Shown: piece after piece, positions 1 through 8,697 of the stretch
Position numbering within the stretch: position 1 is the stretch's first letter
How the letters are laid out: each line of letters begins with the position of its first letter
Origin: a virus
IMG/VR virus record: IMGVR_UViG_3300046007_006061
Coordinates: 1-22,935 of that record
Direction: 5' to 3' (one strand)
Length of the DNA: 22,935 bases
The notes under the pieces: model-generated
Seen by the model: only the letters and a program-made list of their open reading frames with translations
The model's database searches: none
Told to the model about the DNA's origin: nothing
Program-made: the position numbers and the translations under genes

Positions 1-1
1 T

Positions 2-553
2 CGATCCACCATCAATGACATAGACTTCCGTGGAAGTGGAGTAACCGTTACACAGGCTGGTGGCGGTGTCATTGTCAACATCACTGGTGGCGGTGGTGGT
101 GGATCAGGTACGGTTCGATTCTACGAGCAGGATAATGCTCCAACGGGGATGACTGCTGGAGACATGTGGTTCGATACCGATGCTGGTGTTCTGTACCATG
201 CCGTGACTGATGATTCAGGAATCATTTGGGTTGATTTCATCGGCACTGGTGCATTGAAGGCAGTTTATAACACAACTGCCGTCACGGGAAATACCTATTA
301 TGCCACGGGAAATGATTATTACATTGGTGTTAGTTACAATGGTCCTGTGACCGTCATACTTCCCTACAACATCGTCAATGGCAAGGAAATGGTTGTGAAG
401 GACGAGAGCGGTCATGCTGGCGATGGAATCCATAGGCAGATCACCATACAGGGATCCTGTGGTGCAATGATAGACAACAAGAGCAGTGCTGTGCTGAACC
501 TGAACAACGGAGCCATTCAGATGATCTACAGGAATGGATGGAGAATCATATGA
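2..553 (+). CDS. Tail fibre / structural protein, C-terminal part (5' end outside window)
   Basis: The reading frame is open from base 2 with no start codon in view, so this is the C-terminal 183 residues of a longer protein; the ATG at 149 is internal. After a Gly-rich linker (about residues 33-39) comes a GDMWFDTDAG...W module that recurs in the collagen-like genes at 1787 and 5200. The C-terminal roughly 100 residues form a beta-rich domain ([30 protein letters not shown]) of the kind found at the ends of phage fibre proteins. Function as a fibre tip or adhesin is inferred from this architecture and the fibre-rich neighbourhood. The last codons overlap the start of the next gene (ATGA at 550-553), implying translational coupling. 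The exact fibre cannot be named. Confidence 0.8.
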   Translation, partial: RSTINDIDFRGSGVTVTQAGGGVIVNITGGGGGGSGTVRFYEQDNAPTGMTAGDMWFDTDAGVLYHAVTDDSGIIWVDFIGTGALKAVYNTTAVTGNTYYATGNDYYIGVSYNGPVTVILPYNIVNGKEMVVKDESGHAGDGIHRQITIQGSCGAMIDNKSSAVLNLNNGAIQMIYRNGWRII

Positions 554-1785
554 GTTATCTTTTCAACAACGAGGTTGGTTTTGTTGGCAATGCGGTGGAT
601 GGTTTCAACCGCCTCAAGATTTCCGCGCCATACACTTTGTTCGACAGCCAGCACCGCTATCAGATGAACGACAAGTGGGATACATTCGGTGTCACTGGCG
701 GAACTGCGACATTTGCCATAAACGAGAGTGTCGTACACATGATGGTTGGTGTGACTCTTGGAAGTAAGGTCACGCGGGAAACCAAGAGAGTATTTGCATA
801 TCAGCCAGGAAAGTCGCTTTTGATAATCAACACGTTCACAATGAATACGCCAAAGGATGGGCTGTTGCAGCGAGTTGGATATTTTGGAATCTCTGGTGGT
901 GCTACATTCGGTGTTCCCGCAAACGGAGTCTATCTGCAACAAGATGGATTGACCCTATCCATATGCCTTGCAAGTCAGTCGTTGAATACTATCACAAAGG
1001 TCGAACAGTCTTCGTGGAACGGAGATAAGTTCGATGGAAGTGGTGCTTCTGGAAGAACATTCGATGTCACCAAGGGAAACATCTTCTGGACTGACATAGA
1101 ATGGCTTGGTGTTGGAGATGTTAGGACTGGCTTCTTTGTGGATGGCAAGCCAGTCATAGCACACACATTCCACAACGACAATGTTCATCCAACGACATAC
1201 ATGACAACGGCAGTTCTTCCATGTCGATATGAACTTGAGAACAAGACTGCCCAAGCAAGCGGAAGCACAATGCATCAGATATGCACCACTGTCATGAGCG
1301 AAGGTGGATATGAAGGATTCAGCAGAAGATACAATATCACTAAATCCGGTTCAACTCTAGCCACACTCACCACAGCAGGAGTTCAATATCCCATTGTTGC
1401 ACTTCGATTGAATTCACAAAGATTGGATAGTGTCATTATTCCATCCAACATATCTGCTGTTGTTGAGCCAGGAACAAACAACAAGCCGCAAACTGTGCAA
1501 TATAGAATTCTGTTGAATCCAACCCTAACAGGAAATACATGGACAACTCATTTCAACGGAAATGTCGATTACAACATAACTGCCACAGCAGTCTCCGGTG
1601 GGACCGACATCATCGGTGGCTACATCAGTAGCAGTGGATCATTGGATATTTCCAGCATCAATGACTTTAACTTCCAACTCGGAAGAACTCAGAGGGGAAT
1701 TAGCGATACTTTTGTATTGACTATGACTCCACTAGTGGATGGAACTCAAATAACCGCAGATATGTCATGGTTTGAACTAGTCTAA
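550..1785 (+). CDS. Conserved T4-like marine phage structural (fibre/baseplate-associated) protein
   Basis: 411 residues starting [12 protein letters not shown] chose the ATG at 550 because it overlaps the upstream stop as ATGA and has GGAG at 540-543, six bases away; the in-frame ATG at 538 has no such site. Landmarks are [10 protein letters not shown] near residue 30, [24 protein letters not shown] near 80, [15 protein letters not shown] near 160, [18 protein letters not shown] near 185 and HTFHNDN near 205. From memory of the family, this pattern belongs to a protein recurrent in cyanophage and other marine T4-like genomes, annotated only as a structural or tail protein. The C-terminal third (from about residue 270) is a separate beta-rich domain. 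No catalytic motif is evident. The role is inferred from family and location. Confidence 0.8.
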   Translation: MSYLFNNEVGFVGNAVDGFNRLKISAPYTLFDSQHRYQMNDKWDTFGVTGGTATFAINESVVHMMVGVTLGSKVTRETKRVFAYQPGKSLLIINTFTMNTPKDGLLQRVGYFGISGGATFGVPANGVYLQQDGLTLSICLASQSLNTITKVEQSSWNGDKFDGSGASGRTFDVTKGNIFWTDIEWLGVGDVRTGFFVDGKPVIAHTFHNDNVHPTTYMTTAVLPCRYELENKTAQASGSTMHQICTTVMSEGGYEGFSRRYNITKSGSTLATLTTAGVQYPIVALRLNSQRLDSVIIPSNISAVVEPGTNNKPQTVQYRILLNPTLTGNTWTTHFNGNVDYNITATAVSGGTDIIGGYISSSGSLDISSINDFNFQLGRTQRGISDTFVLTMTPLVDGTQITADMSWFELV

Positions 1786-1786
1786 A

Positions 1787-2608
1787 ATGTCCATAAATTT
1801 CCCAAACAGCCCCTCTCTCAATCAGACCTATGTGTTCGGAAACATCACATGGGTTTGGAATGGTTCTGCATGGGATCGGGTGTCAACCGCCACAGGATAT
1901 CTTGGGGCAACTGGACCGCAAGGACCAACGGGTGCTACAGGAGCAACTGGTTCTCAAGGTGCCACAGGTGCAACAGGTGCAACGGGTTCTAATGGTATCA
2001 CGGGTGCTACAGGTGCAACAGGCGCAACGGGTTCTAATGGTATCACGGGTGCTACAGGTTCTCAAGGTGCTACAGGTTCACAGGGTGTAACAGGTTCTCA
2101 AGGTGCTACAGGTTCTCAAGGTGCTACAGGTTCTCAAGGTGTCACGGGTGCTACAGGTTCTCAAGGTGTCACGGGTGCTACAGGTTCTCAAGGTGCTACA
2201 GGTTCTCAAGGTGTAACAGGTGCAATAAGTTTTACTTCATCAACTACAGCACCCGCAGGAGCCACATACGGCGATATGTGGTTCAACACCACAAGCGGAA
2301 ATATATTTGTTTATATTACAGACGGAACATCTTCCTATTGGGTTGAACCGTTTGGTCCTCAAGGAGCAACAGGTGCTAATGGAACAAGTGGTACGAATGG
2401 AACAAATGGTGCAACTGGTTCAACAGGTGCAACAGGTTCTACAGGTTCTAATGGAACAAATGGTGCAAATGGAGCCACGGGTGCTACAGGATCCACAGGA
2501 GCAACGGGAGCCACGGGTCCAGTCGGTGATTATGTCGAGTCCGTCAATGGAGTGACGGGTGCGGTTGTCTCCATCGTTGACTACAAGAGAGGATGGTTCT
2601 TCCTATGA
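1787..2608 (+). CDS. Collagen-like tail fibre protein
   Basis: 273 residues in modules. Residues 2-31 are an N-terminal [10 protein letters not shown]...W.WNGSAW module shared with the genes at 3462 and 8698. A first Gly-X-Y collagen-like tract covers residues 40-145 (units such as [12 protein letters not shown]). [11 protein letters not shown]...YWVEPFG module lies at about 162-190, and a second collagen tract at 190-246. The short tail carries SVNGVTGAV and ends KRGWFFL. Collagen-like repeats in phage fibres form trimeric triple helices; trimerisation here is inferred. The start follows the upstream stop by one base and lacks a clear Shine-Dalgarno, so expression probably depends on coupling. 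The end overlaps the next gene as ATGA. Confidence 0.85.
   Translation: MSINFPNSPSLNQTYVFGNITWVWNGSAWDRVSTATGYLGATGPQGPTGATGATGSQGATGATGATGSNGITGATGATGATGSNGITGATGSQGATGSQGVTGSQGATGSQGATGSQGVTGATGSQGVTGATGSQGATGSQGVTGAISFTSSTTAPAGATYGDMWFNTTSGNIFVYITDGTSSYWVEPFGPQGATGANGTSGTNGTNGATGSTGATGSTGSNGTNGANGATGATGSTGATGATGPVGDYVESVNGVTGAVVSIVDYKRGWFFL
1904..2221 (+). repeat. Collagen-like coding repeat, first tract
   Basis: About 35 consecutive Gly-X-Y triplets. At DNA level it is an imperfect array of 9- and 18-base units, for example GGTTCTCAAGGTGCTACA and close variants. Near-identical units are adjacent, so length variation by slippage or unequal recombination is likely (inference). Confidence 0.85.
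2354..2524 (+). repeat. Collagen-like coding repeat, second tract
   Basis: About 19 Gly-X-Y triplets with X/Y mostly Ala, Asn, Ser and Thr (GAT, GTN, GST, GAN). It is separated from the first tract by the GDMWF module and is richer in Asn and Thr and poorer in Gln. Confidence 0.8.
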
Positions 2609-3459
2609 GAAGATGGAGACTCAATTCGGGATACAACGGTGCAACGGATCAACGCCGAACACAGGCGGGAACCATTCCAATGCTCAAGCACTACATGGAG
2701 AGGAATCTTGGTGCATTCTCATATTCAGCAGGAGCGACTCCAAATGATGTCGATGTTGCTAATCTTCTTCTTTGGTATGCTGCTGATCGGGAAGTCGCCT
2801 ATTCAAATGGTCAGTCGGTATCTACGATGACAAATCTGACGGTGGGTGGTTCAAATGCCACGGCATTTGGAACTGGTCCAACCTATGTGACCAACATCCT
2901 CAACTCGCTGCCCATCTACAGATTTGCAAACAATCCATGCAGAACGGCATCGTCGTACTCATTCACGGACTTCACCTTCTATGTGATATTCAACAATACC
3001 AGCGGAGCGGAGACATACGAACGCCTTGTGGATCAGGATTATCAGAATGGTTTCTGGTTCGGTAGAAATAGCAGCAGCGCAAATAGTTTCGGTGGCGGTG
3101 TTCGTGAGTCTTCTGATCCGTATGGTGTGTTCGTCACTACTGCCACGGACGGACAATGGAACATCATTGCCAATCAGCGTGATGGAACCATACACAATGT
3201 GTGGAACAACGGTGACTTTGCGAACCGAGCGTCGAACTCCGTCGTGGCAACGGCAACGAACACCAATGTCGTGGGTATTGGTGGTTGGTACAACAACAGC
3301 ACTCAGCAGGCACAGAACATCGACATTGCCGAGATCGTCTTCTACAATAGTGCCTTGGATTCCACGGAGAGAAATGTCATCGAAGGATACCTTGCTCACA
3401 AGTGGGGTCTTCAGTCGAATCTGCCAGTAGGACATCCATATAAGGGTGTAGCACCATAA
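2605..3459 (+). CDS. LamG/concanavalin-like phage adhesin
   Basis: 284 residues from the ATG at 2605, which overlaps the previous stop (ATGA), as in several other genes here. The in-frame ATG at 2593 is an alternative: its extra residues MVLP align with LIP in the paralogue at 3462, but a purine-rich AGAGG abuts it with no spacing. Residues 5-35 ([24 protein letters not shown]) are a module shared with that paralogue. The rest is a beta-sandwich-like region typical of LamG/concanavalin-type domains ([46 protein letters not shown]). It ends in the signature EGYLAHKWG...LPVGHPYK. Such domains commonly bind glycans, so surface recognition is inferred. Confidence 0.8.
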   Translation: MRRWRLNSGYNGATDQRRTQAGTIPMLKHYMERNLGAFSYSAGATPNDVDVANLLLWYAADREVAYSNGQSVSTMTNLTVGGSNATAFGTGPTYVTNILNSLPIYRFANNPCRTASSYSFTDFTFYVIFNNTSGAETYERLVDQDYQNGFWFGRNSSSANSFGGGVRESSDPYGVFVTTATDGQWNIIANQRDGTIHNVWNNGDFANRASNSVVATATNTNVVGIGGWYNNSTQQAQNIDIAEIVFYNSALDSTERNVIEGYLAHKWGLQSNLPVGHPYKGVAP

Positions 3460-3461
3460 CC

Positions 3462-4505
3462 ATGCCTATTCAATTTCCAACCAACCCCGAAGTAAACCAA
3501 GAGTACACCTACGAAGGTAAGGTATGGCAATGGGATGGTTCTGCATGGGTGGGGGTGCGTCAGGAGACAGGCATCCAACGCAGCAACATTTGGTCGAAGC
3601 AAAATCTCCTCATACCGAAGCGTGGCTTTGGGTTGAACTCTGGTTATTCTGGTGTGACTGATCAACGCCGAACACAGGCAGGAACGATAAATTCAGCAAA
3701 ACACTACATGGAGAGAGATCTTAGTCAGTTCCTGTTTTCTGTTTCTGGAGGATGGTCGCCAGCATCGATCACCACAGAACTTTGGTTGGATGGCTCTGAT
3801 GCTTCTACAATCACATTGAATGGTTCGGTTGTCTCTCAATGGAACGACAAGAGTGGCAATGGAAGACACGCAACTCAAGGTGATAATGCCAAAAGACCGA
3901 TTTATCTTTCAAATAGCATAAACGGAAGATCTACATTGGATTGGGATGGTACAGATGACAGTATGGAAATAACTGGTGCAGTATCTACAACACTAAACAC
4001 TATATTATCAAATGACGATACTCATAGCATCGCAATTTTGCTTGAGGCAGATGTCATTTCAAACTCTCCTGTCATTCTTCATGTACCAGAATCGTCTTGG
4101 GAGTTTCTTATTGAAGTAAATTCTACTGGTGGGGGATTGTATTGGGGATATACTACCTCTAATTTTAGAACATATAGCACAGGAACATTTGCTTCCATAA
4201 CCAAACCAACATTCTTTGTACTTACAAAAAGTGACAGCAGCACAGGTGATGCTTATTCCGCAGGATCTTTGGTTTCCACTTATAGTGGAACTCTTGGAGC
4301 AACACCTACTTTGTCTTCAAACTTCGTTATTGGAAGTTATTCATCATCATCATTCAATTTTAATGGAAGAATTGCCGAGATAATAATTTCAAAAGAAACT
4401 TGGGATACCGACACTCGACAAAAAATTGAAGGATACCTAGCACACAAATGGGGACGTGAAGGTGATCTGCCCGTAGACCATCCATACAAGAGTATATCAC
4501 CCTGA
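3462..4505 (+). CDS. LamG/concanavalin-like phage adhesin with FP-W-W N-terminal module
   Basis: 347 residues. Residues 1-32 are the FPTNPEVNQEYTY...W.WDGSAW module, like the N-terminus of the collagen protein at 1787. Next, at about 52-92, comes a [23 protein letters not shown]...KHYMERDL module matching the start of the gene at 2605. A LamG-like domain follows (LWLDGSDASTI, SQWNDKSGNGRHATQ, LDWDGTDDSM, IAEIIISKE), closing with EGYLAHKWG...LPVDHPYK. It is therefore a fusion of modules that lie in separate genes just upstream. The start is two bases after the previous stop without a good Shine-Dalgarno. The stop codon overlaps a late-promoter-like octamer. A glycan-binding or tail-fibre role is inferred. 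Confidence 0.8.
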   Translation: MPIQFPTNPEVNQEYTYEGKVWQWDGSAWVGVRQETGIQRSNIWSKQNLLIPKRGFGLNSGYSGVTDQRRTQAGTINSAKHYMERDLSQFLFSVSGGWSPASITTELWLDGSDASTITLNGSVVSQWNDKSGNGRHATQGDNAKRPIYLSNSINGRSTLDWDGTDDSMEITGAVSTTLNTILSNDDTHSIAILLEADVISNSPVILHVPESSWEFLIEVNSTGGGLYWGYTTSNFRTYSTGTFASITKPTFFVLTKSDSSTGDAYSAGSLVSTYSGTLGATPTLSSNFVIGSYSSSSFNFNGRIAEIIISKETWDTDTRQKIEGYLAHKWGREGDLPVDHPYKSISP

Positions 4506-4511
4506 TAAATA
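4504..4511 (+). promoter_or_regulatory. Candidate T4-type late promoter (GATAAATA)
   Basis: GATAAATA matches the NATAAATA late octamer of T4-like phages at seven of eight positions of the T4 consensus. It overlaps the upstream TGA stop. GGAG follows at 4518-4521 and an ATG at 4528. If the octamer occupies -13 to -6, the transcript would start near 4517, just before the Shine-Dalgarno. The same TGATAAATA arrangement recurs at 10950. Confidence 0.5.
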
Positions 4512-4527
4512 ATAAACGGAGATATTC

Positions 4528-4848
4528 ATGCCAGATATATACAAAAACTACGCAACTTCAATTGGGACTACTGGTGCAAGCACAATCTATGCTGGCATCA
4601 CGGGTACTGCAATCATCAACGGCATCCATGTGGCAAACACAAGCACTAGCACAGCAAACTCTGTTTCCATTCAGTTGTTCAAGGGTGCTACGGGATACTA
4701 CATTGTTCGTGCAGCAGCAGTTCCGATTCAGTCAACATATCAAGCACTAGACACACCTATTCCGTTAATAACAGGAGATACACTCAAGGCAACAGCAGGA
4801 GTAACTGCTGGTCTTGATATAATTGTATCAGTATTGGAGTCAACCTAA
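4528..4848 (+). CDS. Small phage structural protein of unknown function
   Basis: 106 residues, MPDIYKNYATSIGT onwards. Composition is rich in Thr, Ala, Ser, Ile and Gly with regular beta-strand-like spacing (TIYAGITGTAIINGIHVANTS, IQLFKG, LDIIVSVLEST). There are no Cys residues, signal peptide or catalytic motif. GGAG at 4518-4521 sits six bases from the start, and a candidate late promoter is immediately upstream. The stop overlaps the next start as TAATG, so the two small genes are a coupled pair. A minor virion or fibre-associated role is inferred from position only. Confidence 0.75.
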   Translation: MPDIYKNYATSIGTTGASTIYAGITGTAIINGIHVANTSTSTANSVSIQLFKGATGYYIVRAAAVPIQSTYQALDTPIPLITGDTLKATAGVTAGLDIIVSVLEST

Positions 4849-5156
4849 TGGCATTACAGCAGATAATTCAACATGAGACAGGTTCATACTCGCAATATTG
4901 GCGAGTTGTTCGTACAAGTTTAAACTATGATATTTTACGAGGAGAAATAGTTCTCTATGGATATGTCTCACAACAAGCGCGTGAGTCTGGAAAGACCAAA
5001 CTAGATTCTCGTACATTTTCAGTGACGACAGAAGATTTCAATACTTATTTTATTCCTTCTGCAATCGATCCACAAGATATCAATCAAGTTAAAAATTCTT
5101 ACTTGTATATTAAAGGTATAAGTGGTGGAGAATTTTCGACAGCAACAGATATTTAA
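4848..5156 (+). CDS. Small phage protein of unknown function
   Basis: 102 residues starting MALQQIIQHETGSYSQYWRV. The ATG overlaps the preceding stop (TAATG) with GGAG at 4836-4839. It is more hydrophilic than its neighbours (WRVVRTSLNYDILRGEIVLYGYVS, RESGKTKLDSRTFSVTTEDFNTYF) and ends in a segment with predicted strands (SYLYIKGISGGEF). It has no family motif I can name. Its place between structural genes suggests a virion or fibre-assembly role, but that is inference. Confidence 0.7.
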   Translation: MALQQIIQHETGSYSQYWRVVRTSLNYDILRGEIVLYGYVSQQARESGKTKLDSRTFSVTTEDFNTYFIPSAIDPQDINQVKNSYLYIKGISGGEFSTATDI

Positions 5157-5199
5157 AGGACATACACAAGAATTCTATGATGCATAGGATGTGTGATGC

Positions 5200-6102
5200 A
5201 TGGAAATATTCCCTACCATACAAATCAAGAGAGGTAGCACAGCGGGTCTAGTACCCGCTGGTTTGACATACGGCGAACTTGCTGTCAATGTGACTGATGC
5301 CATTTTATATGTTGGTGGTACAACCGGAGAAACCATTCAGATTGTTGGTGGGGGAGGGGGAAACAACTTTACTTTTGGTAGCACATTACCGACATCTCCA
5401 TCTGCTGGCGACATTTGGTTTGATTCGGAACTTGGCTCTGTGTTCTTCTATGTTGATGATGGTAATTCGCAACAATGGGTTGAAATTGGTGGGGGTGGAG
5501 GAGGGGGCGGATCTGTAGGTGCAACAGGTGCTACAGGTTCTCAAGGAATCCAAGGTCCAACTGGTGCAACAGGTTCTCAAGGCATTCAAGGTGTTACAGG
5601 TGCAACAGGTTCTCAAGGCATTCAAGGTGTTACAGGTGCAACCGGTTCACAAGGAATTCAAGGCATCCAAGGTAATACTGGTGCAACAGGTGCTACAGGT
5701 TCGCAAGGAATTCAAGGTACACCTGGTCCAACAGGTGCTACAGGTCCAACCGAAGACAACATAACTCTATTCATTGATGCAACTCCAGATGACATCACAA
5801 CAGGGAACAAAGGTTATAAGCAGATTGCATATAACTGCGAGGCAATTGAATGGTATGTAATTTCAGGACAAACTGGCAGTATTGAGTTTGATATCAAGAA
5901 ATCATCATTTGCTAACTACCCATCTACAACATCAATAGTCGGTTCAGATTATCCAGGATTGAGTGGAGCAATGAAGGACTCCAATACTGGAATCACCGCA
6001 TGGGGTGGTTTATCGGCAGGAGATATGATTGATTTTGTAATAAATAGTAATACGGGTGTGCAGAGTGTTGGATTGTTTATAAAGATCAGGAGAACATCGT
6101 GA
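5200..6102 (+). CDS. Collagen-like tail fibre protein with IKRG N-terminal module
   Basis: 300 residues. Residues 5-45 ([29 protein letters not shown]) resemble the small N-terminal knob of phage receptor-binding proteins such as the Mtd N-terminal domain, and recur in the genes at 9087 and 11444. [11 protein letters not shown]...QQWVEIG module follows at about 70-97. Then come an uninterrupted run of eight glycines (97-104) and a collagen-like tract at 107-183. The C-terminal 115 residues form a compact beta domain ([38 protein letters not shown]) likely to be the fibre head. AGGA at 5187-5190 serves the ATG. The end overlaps the next gene as GTGA. Confidence 0.83.
   Translation: MEIFPTIQIKRGSTAGLVPAGLTYGELAVNVTDAILYVGGTTGETIQIVGGGGGNNFTFGSTLPTSPSAGDIWFDSELGSVFFYVDDGNSQQWVEIGGGGGGGGSVGATGATGSQGIQGPTGATGSQGIQGVTGATGSQGIQGVTGATGSQGIQGIQGNTGATGATGSQGIQGTPGPTGATGPTEDNITLFIDATPDDITTGNKGYKQIAYNCEAIEWYVISGQTGSIEFDIKKSSFANYPSTTSIVGSDYPGLSGAMKDSNTGITAWGGLSAGDMIDFVINSNTGVQSVGLFIKIRRTS
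5518..5748 (+). repeat. Collagen-like coding repeat
   Basis: About 26 Gly-X-Y triplets dominated by GAT, GSQ, GIQ and GVT. In DNA it is a direct array of 27-base units with few differences (ACAGGTTCTCAAGGCATTCA and variants). Codon use in the repeats is close to that of the tract at 1904-2221, suggesting exchange between the two genes. Confidence 0.8.
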
Positions 6103-8552
6103 AAGTAGCAGTAGATCACCATTTCGTAGGACAAACTGTTGGATTCACAGGAGGACTTCCTGCTGTTGGAGTGACTGCGGGTGGTTATGATTCCACCAAG
6201 ACCATGCTTTCCTCGCTCATTCGCCAAGCCACAGGAGCAGAAGCAGAAGATAAGTTCATCTCCACAAAAGAACCAACGATACTCAACATACCCGACATAT
6301 TTGGTGGTGCGGGGTCCCAGTATATGCCCCATGTCGTGAAATGGTCAGACAACATCTATTGGGTTTTTACTGCGACCAACGGAAACGCCGCTGCAACAAG
6401 ATCACTAGCACTTTCGGAATACAACTCAACGGCAAGAACGGTGACATTCAAGGGGTTCATCACCCTGTCAGGAACAACCGTTTCTGGAGTCAAGACCGTT
6501 CGTTCGTTGAGAGCGATGGTTTATAAGCATACCACAGGAACAGTATCAACTAGCGGATCTTCCGCCACGATTGGTGGATCAGGCACGGGATTCACGGACG
6601 AGAGGATTGCTGTTGGCGCAAGGATTGGATTTGGAACAACCGATCCCACGGCAGTCACCACATGGTATGAAATCACAGGAATAACAGACAACACAACCCT
6701 AACGATCAATGCTCCCGTTACTCTATCTGCTGGAACTTCGTATGTTATTGAAGAGATACGAATTGCAGTTGCCTGTACGCAATCGGGTACTAATTCTATC
6801 GTTGTGAATAGCGGTGTTCATCTCATCAAGGGGTTGAACTACAGCACATTCTCTCAAGGCGGAACCACAATTACAGAAGCAACGACTGTTGATAACATTC
6901 GTGCTTCATACCTGTTGACCGATGCAAGAATAAACTCTGCACCAATCCAAACCTTCACAGTCACCATTGCTTCACCAGGAGTCTTTACTTGCAATAGTCA
7001 TGGACTGAGGAACGGTGATGTTGTTGTTTTGACAAGTACAGGTGCTTTGCCAACGGGACTTACGACATCACCGACAACTGCTGCAACGCAGTATTTTGTC
7101 ATCAATGCAGCGGCAAATACATTCAACCTGTCAACCACTCTCAACGGAACTGCGATCAATACCTCTGGTTCTCAGAGCGGAACACATACCATACACTCTC
7201 ATGCAAAGAATGTTGCTGCTACCTTGGCTTTGGATGATGAAGTAAGCAAGACAGACCACAGCATCTACTTGGTGTCAACATATGCAACCTCTTGTTCAAT
7301 AACCGAGTACAACCTCCGAGCGGCATTGACTGTTGGTGCGATGGGTTCGTTCATTACCGCAGGAACGAGTCCAAGTGCCTATGTGCTATCCACAACGACA
7401 CAGGCAGTCACGGGAACGCCTTCACAACTAAACAGTGGACGCATTTTCACCGTAAATCACGGGTCTGCTTCGGGTATCAAGTCGCTGTACTTTGTCACGA
7501 CATCAAGAGTCTACCGTGTTCCTGATGCGAATATCACGAATGGTTCGATAAACTGGTTGGAAGATTCGATGATCGAAAATCCTCCAGGCGGAACCACGAC
7601 ATATTCGGCAGTTTCCTCTATGTCTCAGATTGATTATTCCTCGACTATTGACCGAGTTTTTGTCACCACCACCACAGGCAGACTTGGCTTGTATGTTGCT
7701 GAATACAACACGGCAGGAGCGCAGTTTGACAAAACCATCGGCGCAAATTTGGGAAGGTTGTTTAGCGAAAATGTCGCCCAAGGAACCGTTCCTGGTCTAT
7801 TCCCACAGGCAGCATTGACCATATGGACTGAAGACGGGCAAATGTTTGCCATTCCATCGACAGGAACATCAGGTCTAAACTGGTTGCTTGTTTTCCCGTT
7901 TGCGGCAGATGCGTATTATCACGCAGCGACTCTACATGGAGCCATCACTCCAAAACTTGCAACTCCAAACGCAACTAAACTTCTCCATGCGTATGTCGAT
8001 CACCAAGAATATGCTGGCGACTATGGATTGGGATTCCCCGTTGAATCATACCGTCTGTGGTATCGCACAAGTGGAATAGATGACAATAGCGGCGAGTGGA
8101 CAGAGGTGGCAATAGGTGCTGATCTTGAAAGTGCTGCTGTCGGGGAGTATATTCAGTTCAAGATCGCATTCGATATCATGGGCGAAATCTGCGTTCCAAC
8201 ACGAATCTACTCCATTGCTTGTCTGTATGAAGATGCATCGCAAGATTCGCACTACCAACCTTCTCTCACAAAATCATCCGCCGCAAATAGACAATTTGTT
8301 TGGAGACAAGTTTCATCTTGGAGCGGAAATATACCAGACTTACAAATAAGACTTTATAATGCTACAACTGGTTTCCTTGTTCTTGATGACACTGTAGATC
8401 TTGCCGCCTCTGGTGATTGGGAATATTCAACGAATGGAACTACATGGAATGCGTGGAGTGCATCAGCAGATACTATTGGAAATTACATTCGCTATACAGC
8501 AGATACTCTTCCAAATAATATCACAGTTAGAGCATTACTAACACAGGCATAA
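6099..8552 (+). CDS. Large multidomain phage structural/adhesin protein
   Basis: 817 residues from a GTG start that overlaps the upstream stop (GTGA), with GGAG at 6088-6091. The N-terminus ([16 protein letters not shown]) leads into a region with repeated beta-strand patterns ([25 protein letters not shown]). Residues about 146-222 form a [26 protein letters not shown] module common in phage fibres. Residues about 285-367 ([18 protein letters not shown]...GALP.GL...[12 protein letters not shown]) match the small repeat often labelled E1 FCCH-like in phage fibre proteins. The C-terminus ([15 protein letters not shown]) is another beta module. This is the largest plus-strand gene. A fibre or baseplate-wedge-associated adhesin is the likeliest role; no enzymatic motif is seen. 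Confidence 0.78.
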   Translation: MKVAVDHHFVGQTVGFTGGLPAVGVTAGGYDSTKTMLSSLIRQATGAEAEDKFISTKEPTILNIPDIFGGAGSQYMPHVVKWSDNIYWVFTATNGNAAATRSLALSEYNSTARTVTFKGFITLSGTTVSGVKTVRSLRAMVYKHTTGTVSTSGSSATIGGSGTGFTDERIAVGARIGFGTTDPTAVTTWYEITGITDNTTLTINAPVTLSAGTSYVIEEIRIAVACTQSGTNSIVVNSGVHLIKGLNYSTFSQGGTTITEATTVDNIRASYLLTDARINSAPIQTFTVTIASPGVFTCNSHGLRNGDVVVLTSTGALPTGLTTSPTTAATQYFVINAAANTFNLSTTLNGTAINTSGSQSGTHTIHSHAKNVAATLALDDEVSKTDHSIYLVSTYATSCSITEYNLRAALTVGAMGSFITAGTSPSAYVLSTTTQAVTGTPSQLNSGRIFTVNHGSASGIKSLYFVTTSRVYRVPDANITNGSINWLEDSMIENPPGGTTTYSAVSSMSQIDYSSTIDRVFVTTTTGRLGLYVAEYNTAGAQFDKTIGANLGRLFSENVAQGTVPGLFPQAALTIWTEDGQMFAIPSTGTSGLNWLLVFPFAADAYYHAATLHGAITPKLATPNATKLLHAYVDHQEYAGDYGLGFPVESYRLWYRTSGIDDNSGEWTEVAIGADLESAAVGEYIQFKIAFDIMGEICVPTRIYSIACLYEDASQDSHYQPSLTKSSAANRQFVWRQVSSWSGNIPDLQIRLYNATTGFLVLDDTVDLAASGDWEYSTNGTTWNAWSASADTIGNYIRYTADTLPNNITVRALLTQA

Positions 8553-8553
8553 T

Positions 8554-8697
8554 ATGGTAGATGATATCATTTTTCATAGCAACTATTTCTTTATAGAACT
8601 GCCAATATACAGTTCTGGAAGTATTGCTAGAATAGAAGCACAGAGTGAATATTTTGTTATTAGATTAGCACTACCAGAAAGAATAAGTGTTTCTTAA
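8554..8697 (+). CDS. 47-residue microprotein of unknown function
   Basis: A short frame encoding MVDDIIFHSNYFFIELPIYS...ERISVS. It starts one base after the previous stop, and its TAA is followed immediately by the ATG of the next gene, so it fills the gap exactly. That fit, together with ordinary codon use, is the main evidence that it is real; there is only a weak AGG upstream. The protein is rich in Ile, Phe, Tyr and Ser with alternating hydrophobics, consistent with a small beta structure. No homologue is recognised. A fibre-assembly or head-capping helper is possible but unsupported. Confidence 0.55.
   Translation: MVDDIIFHSNYFFIELPIYSSGSIARIEAQSEYFVIRLALPERISVS

Noticed and set aside
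538-549. Upstream in-frame ATG for the 411-residue structural gene
   Set aside because: The ATG at 550 has GGAG six bases upstream and the ATGA overlap seen throughout the cluster; the one at 538 lies on the ribosome site itself.
1883-2065. Antisense Cys/Arg/Thr-rich frame opposite the collagen tract
   Set aside because: It is a by-product of the repeat on the other strand, as is the similar frame at 5386-5625. Neither has a plausible ribosome site or protein-like composition.
1904-2221. Regular short repeats that could be mistaken for a CRISPR or minisatellite
   Set aside because: The units are multiples of nine bases in an intact frame encoding Gly-X-Y; there are no unique spacers of constant size and no cas genes.
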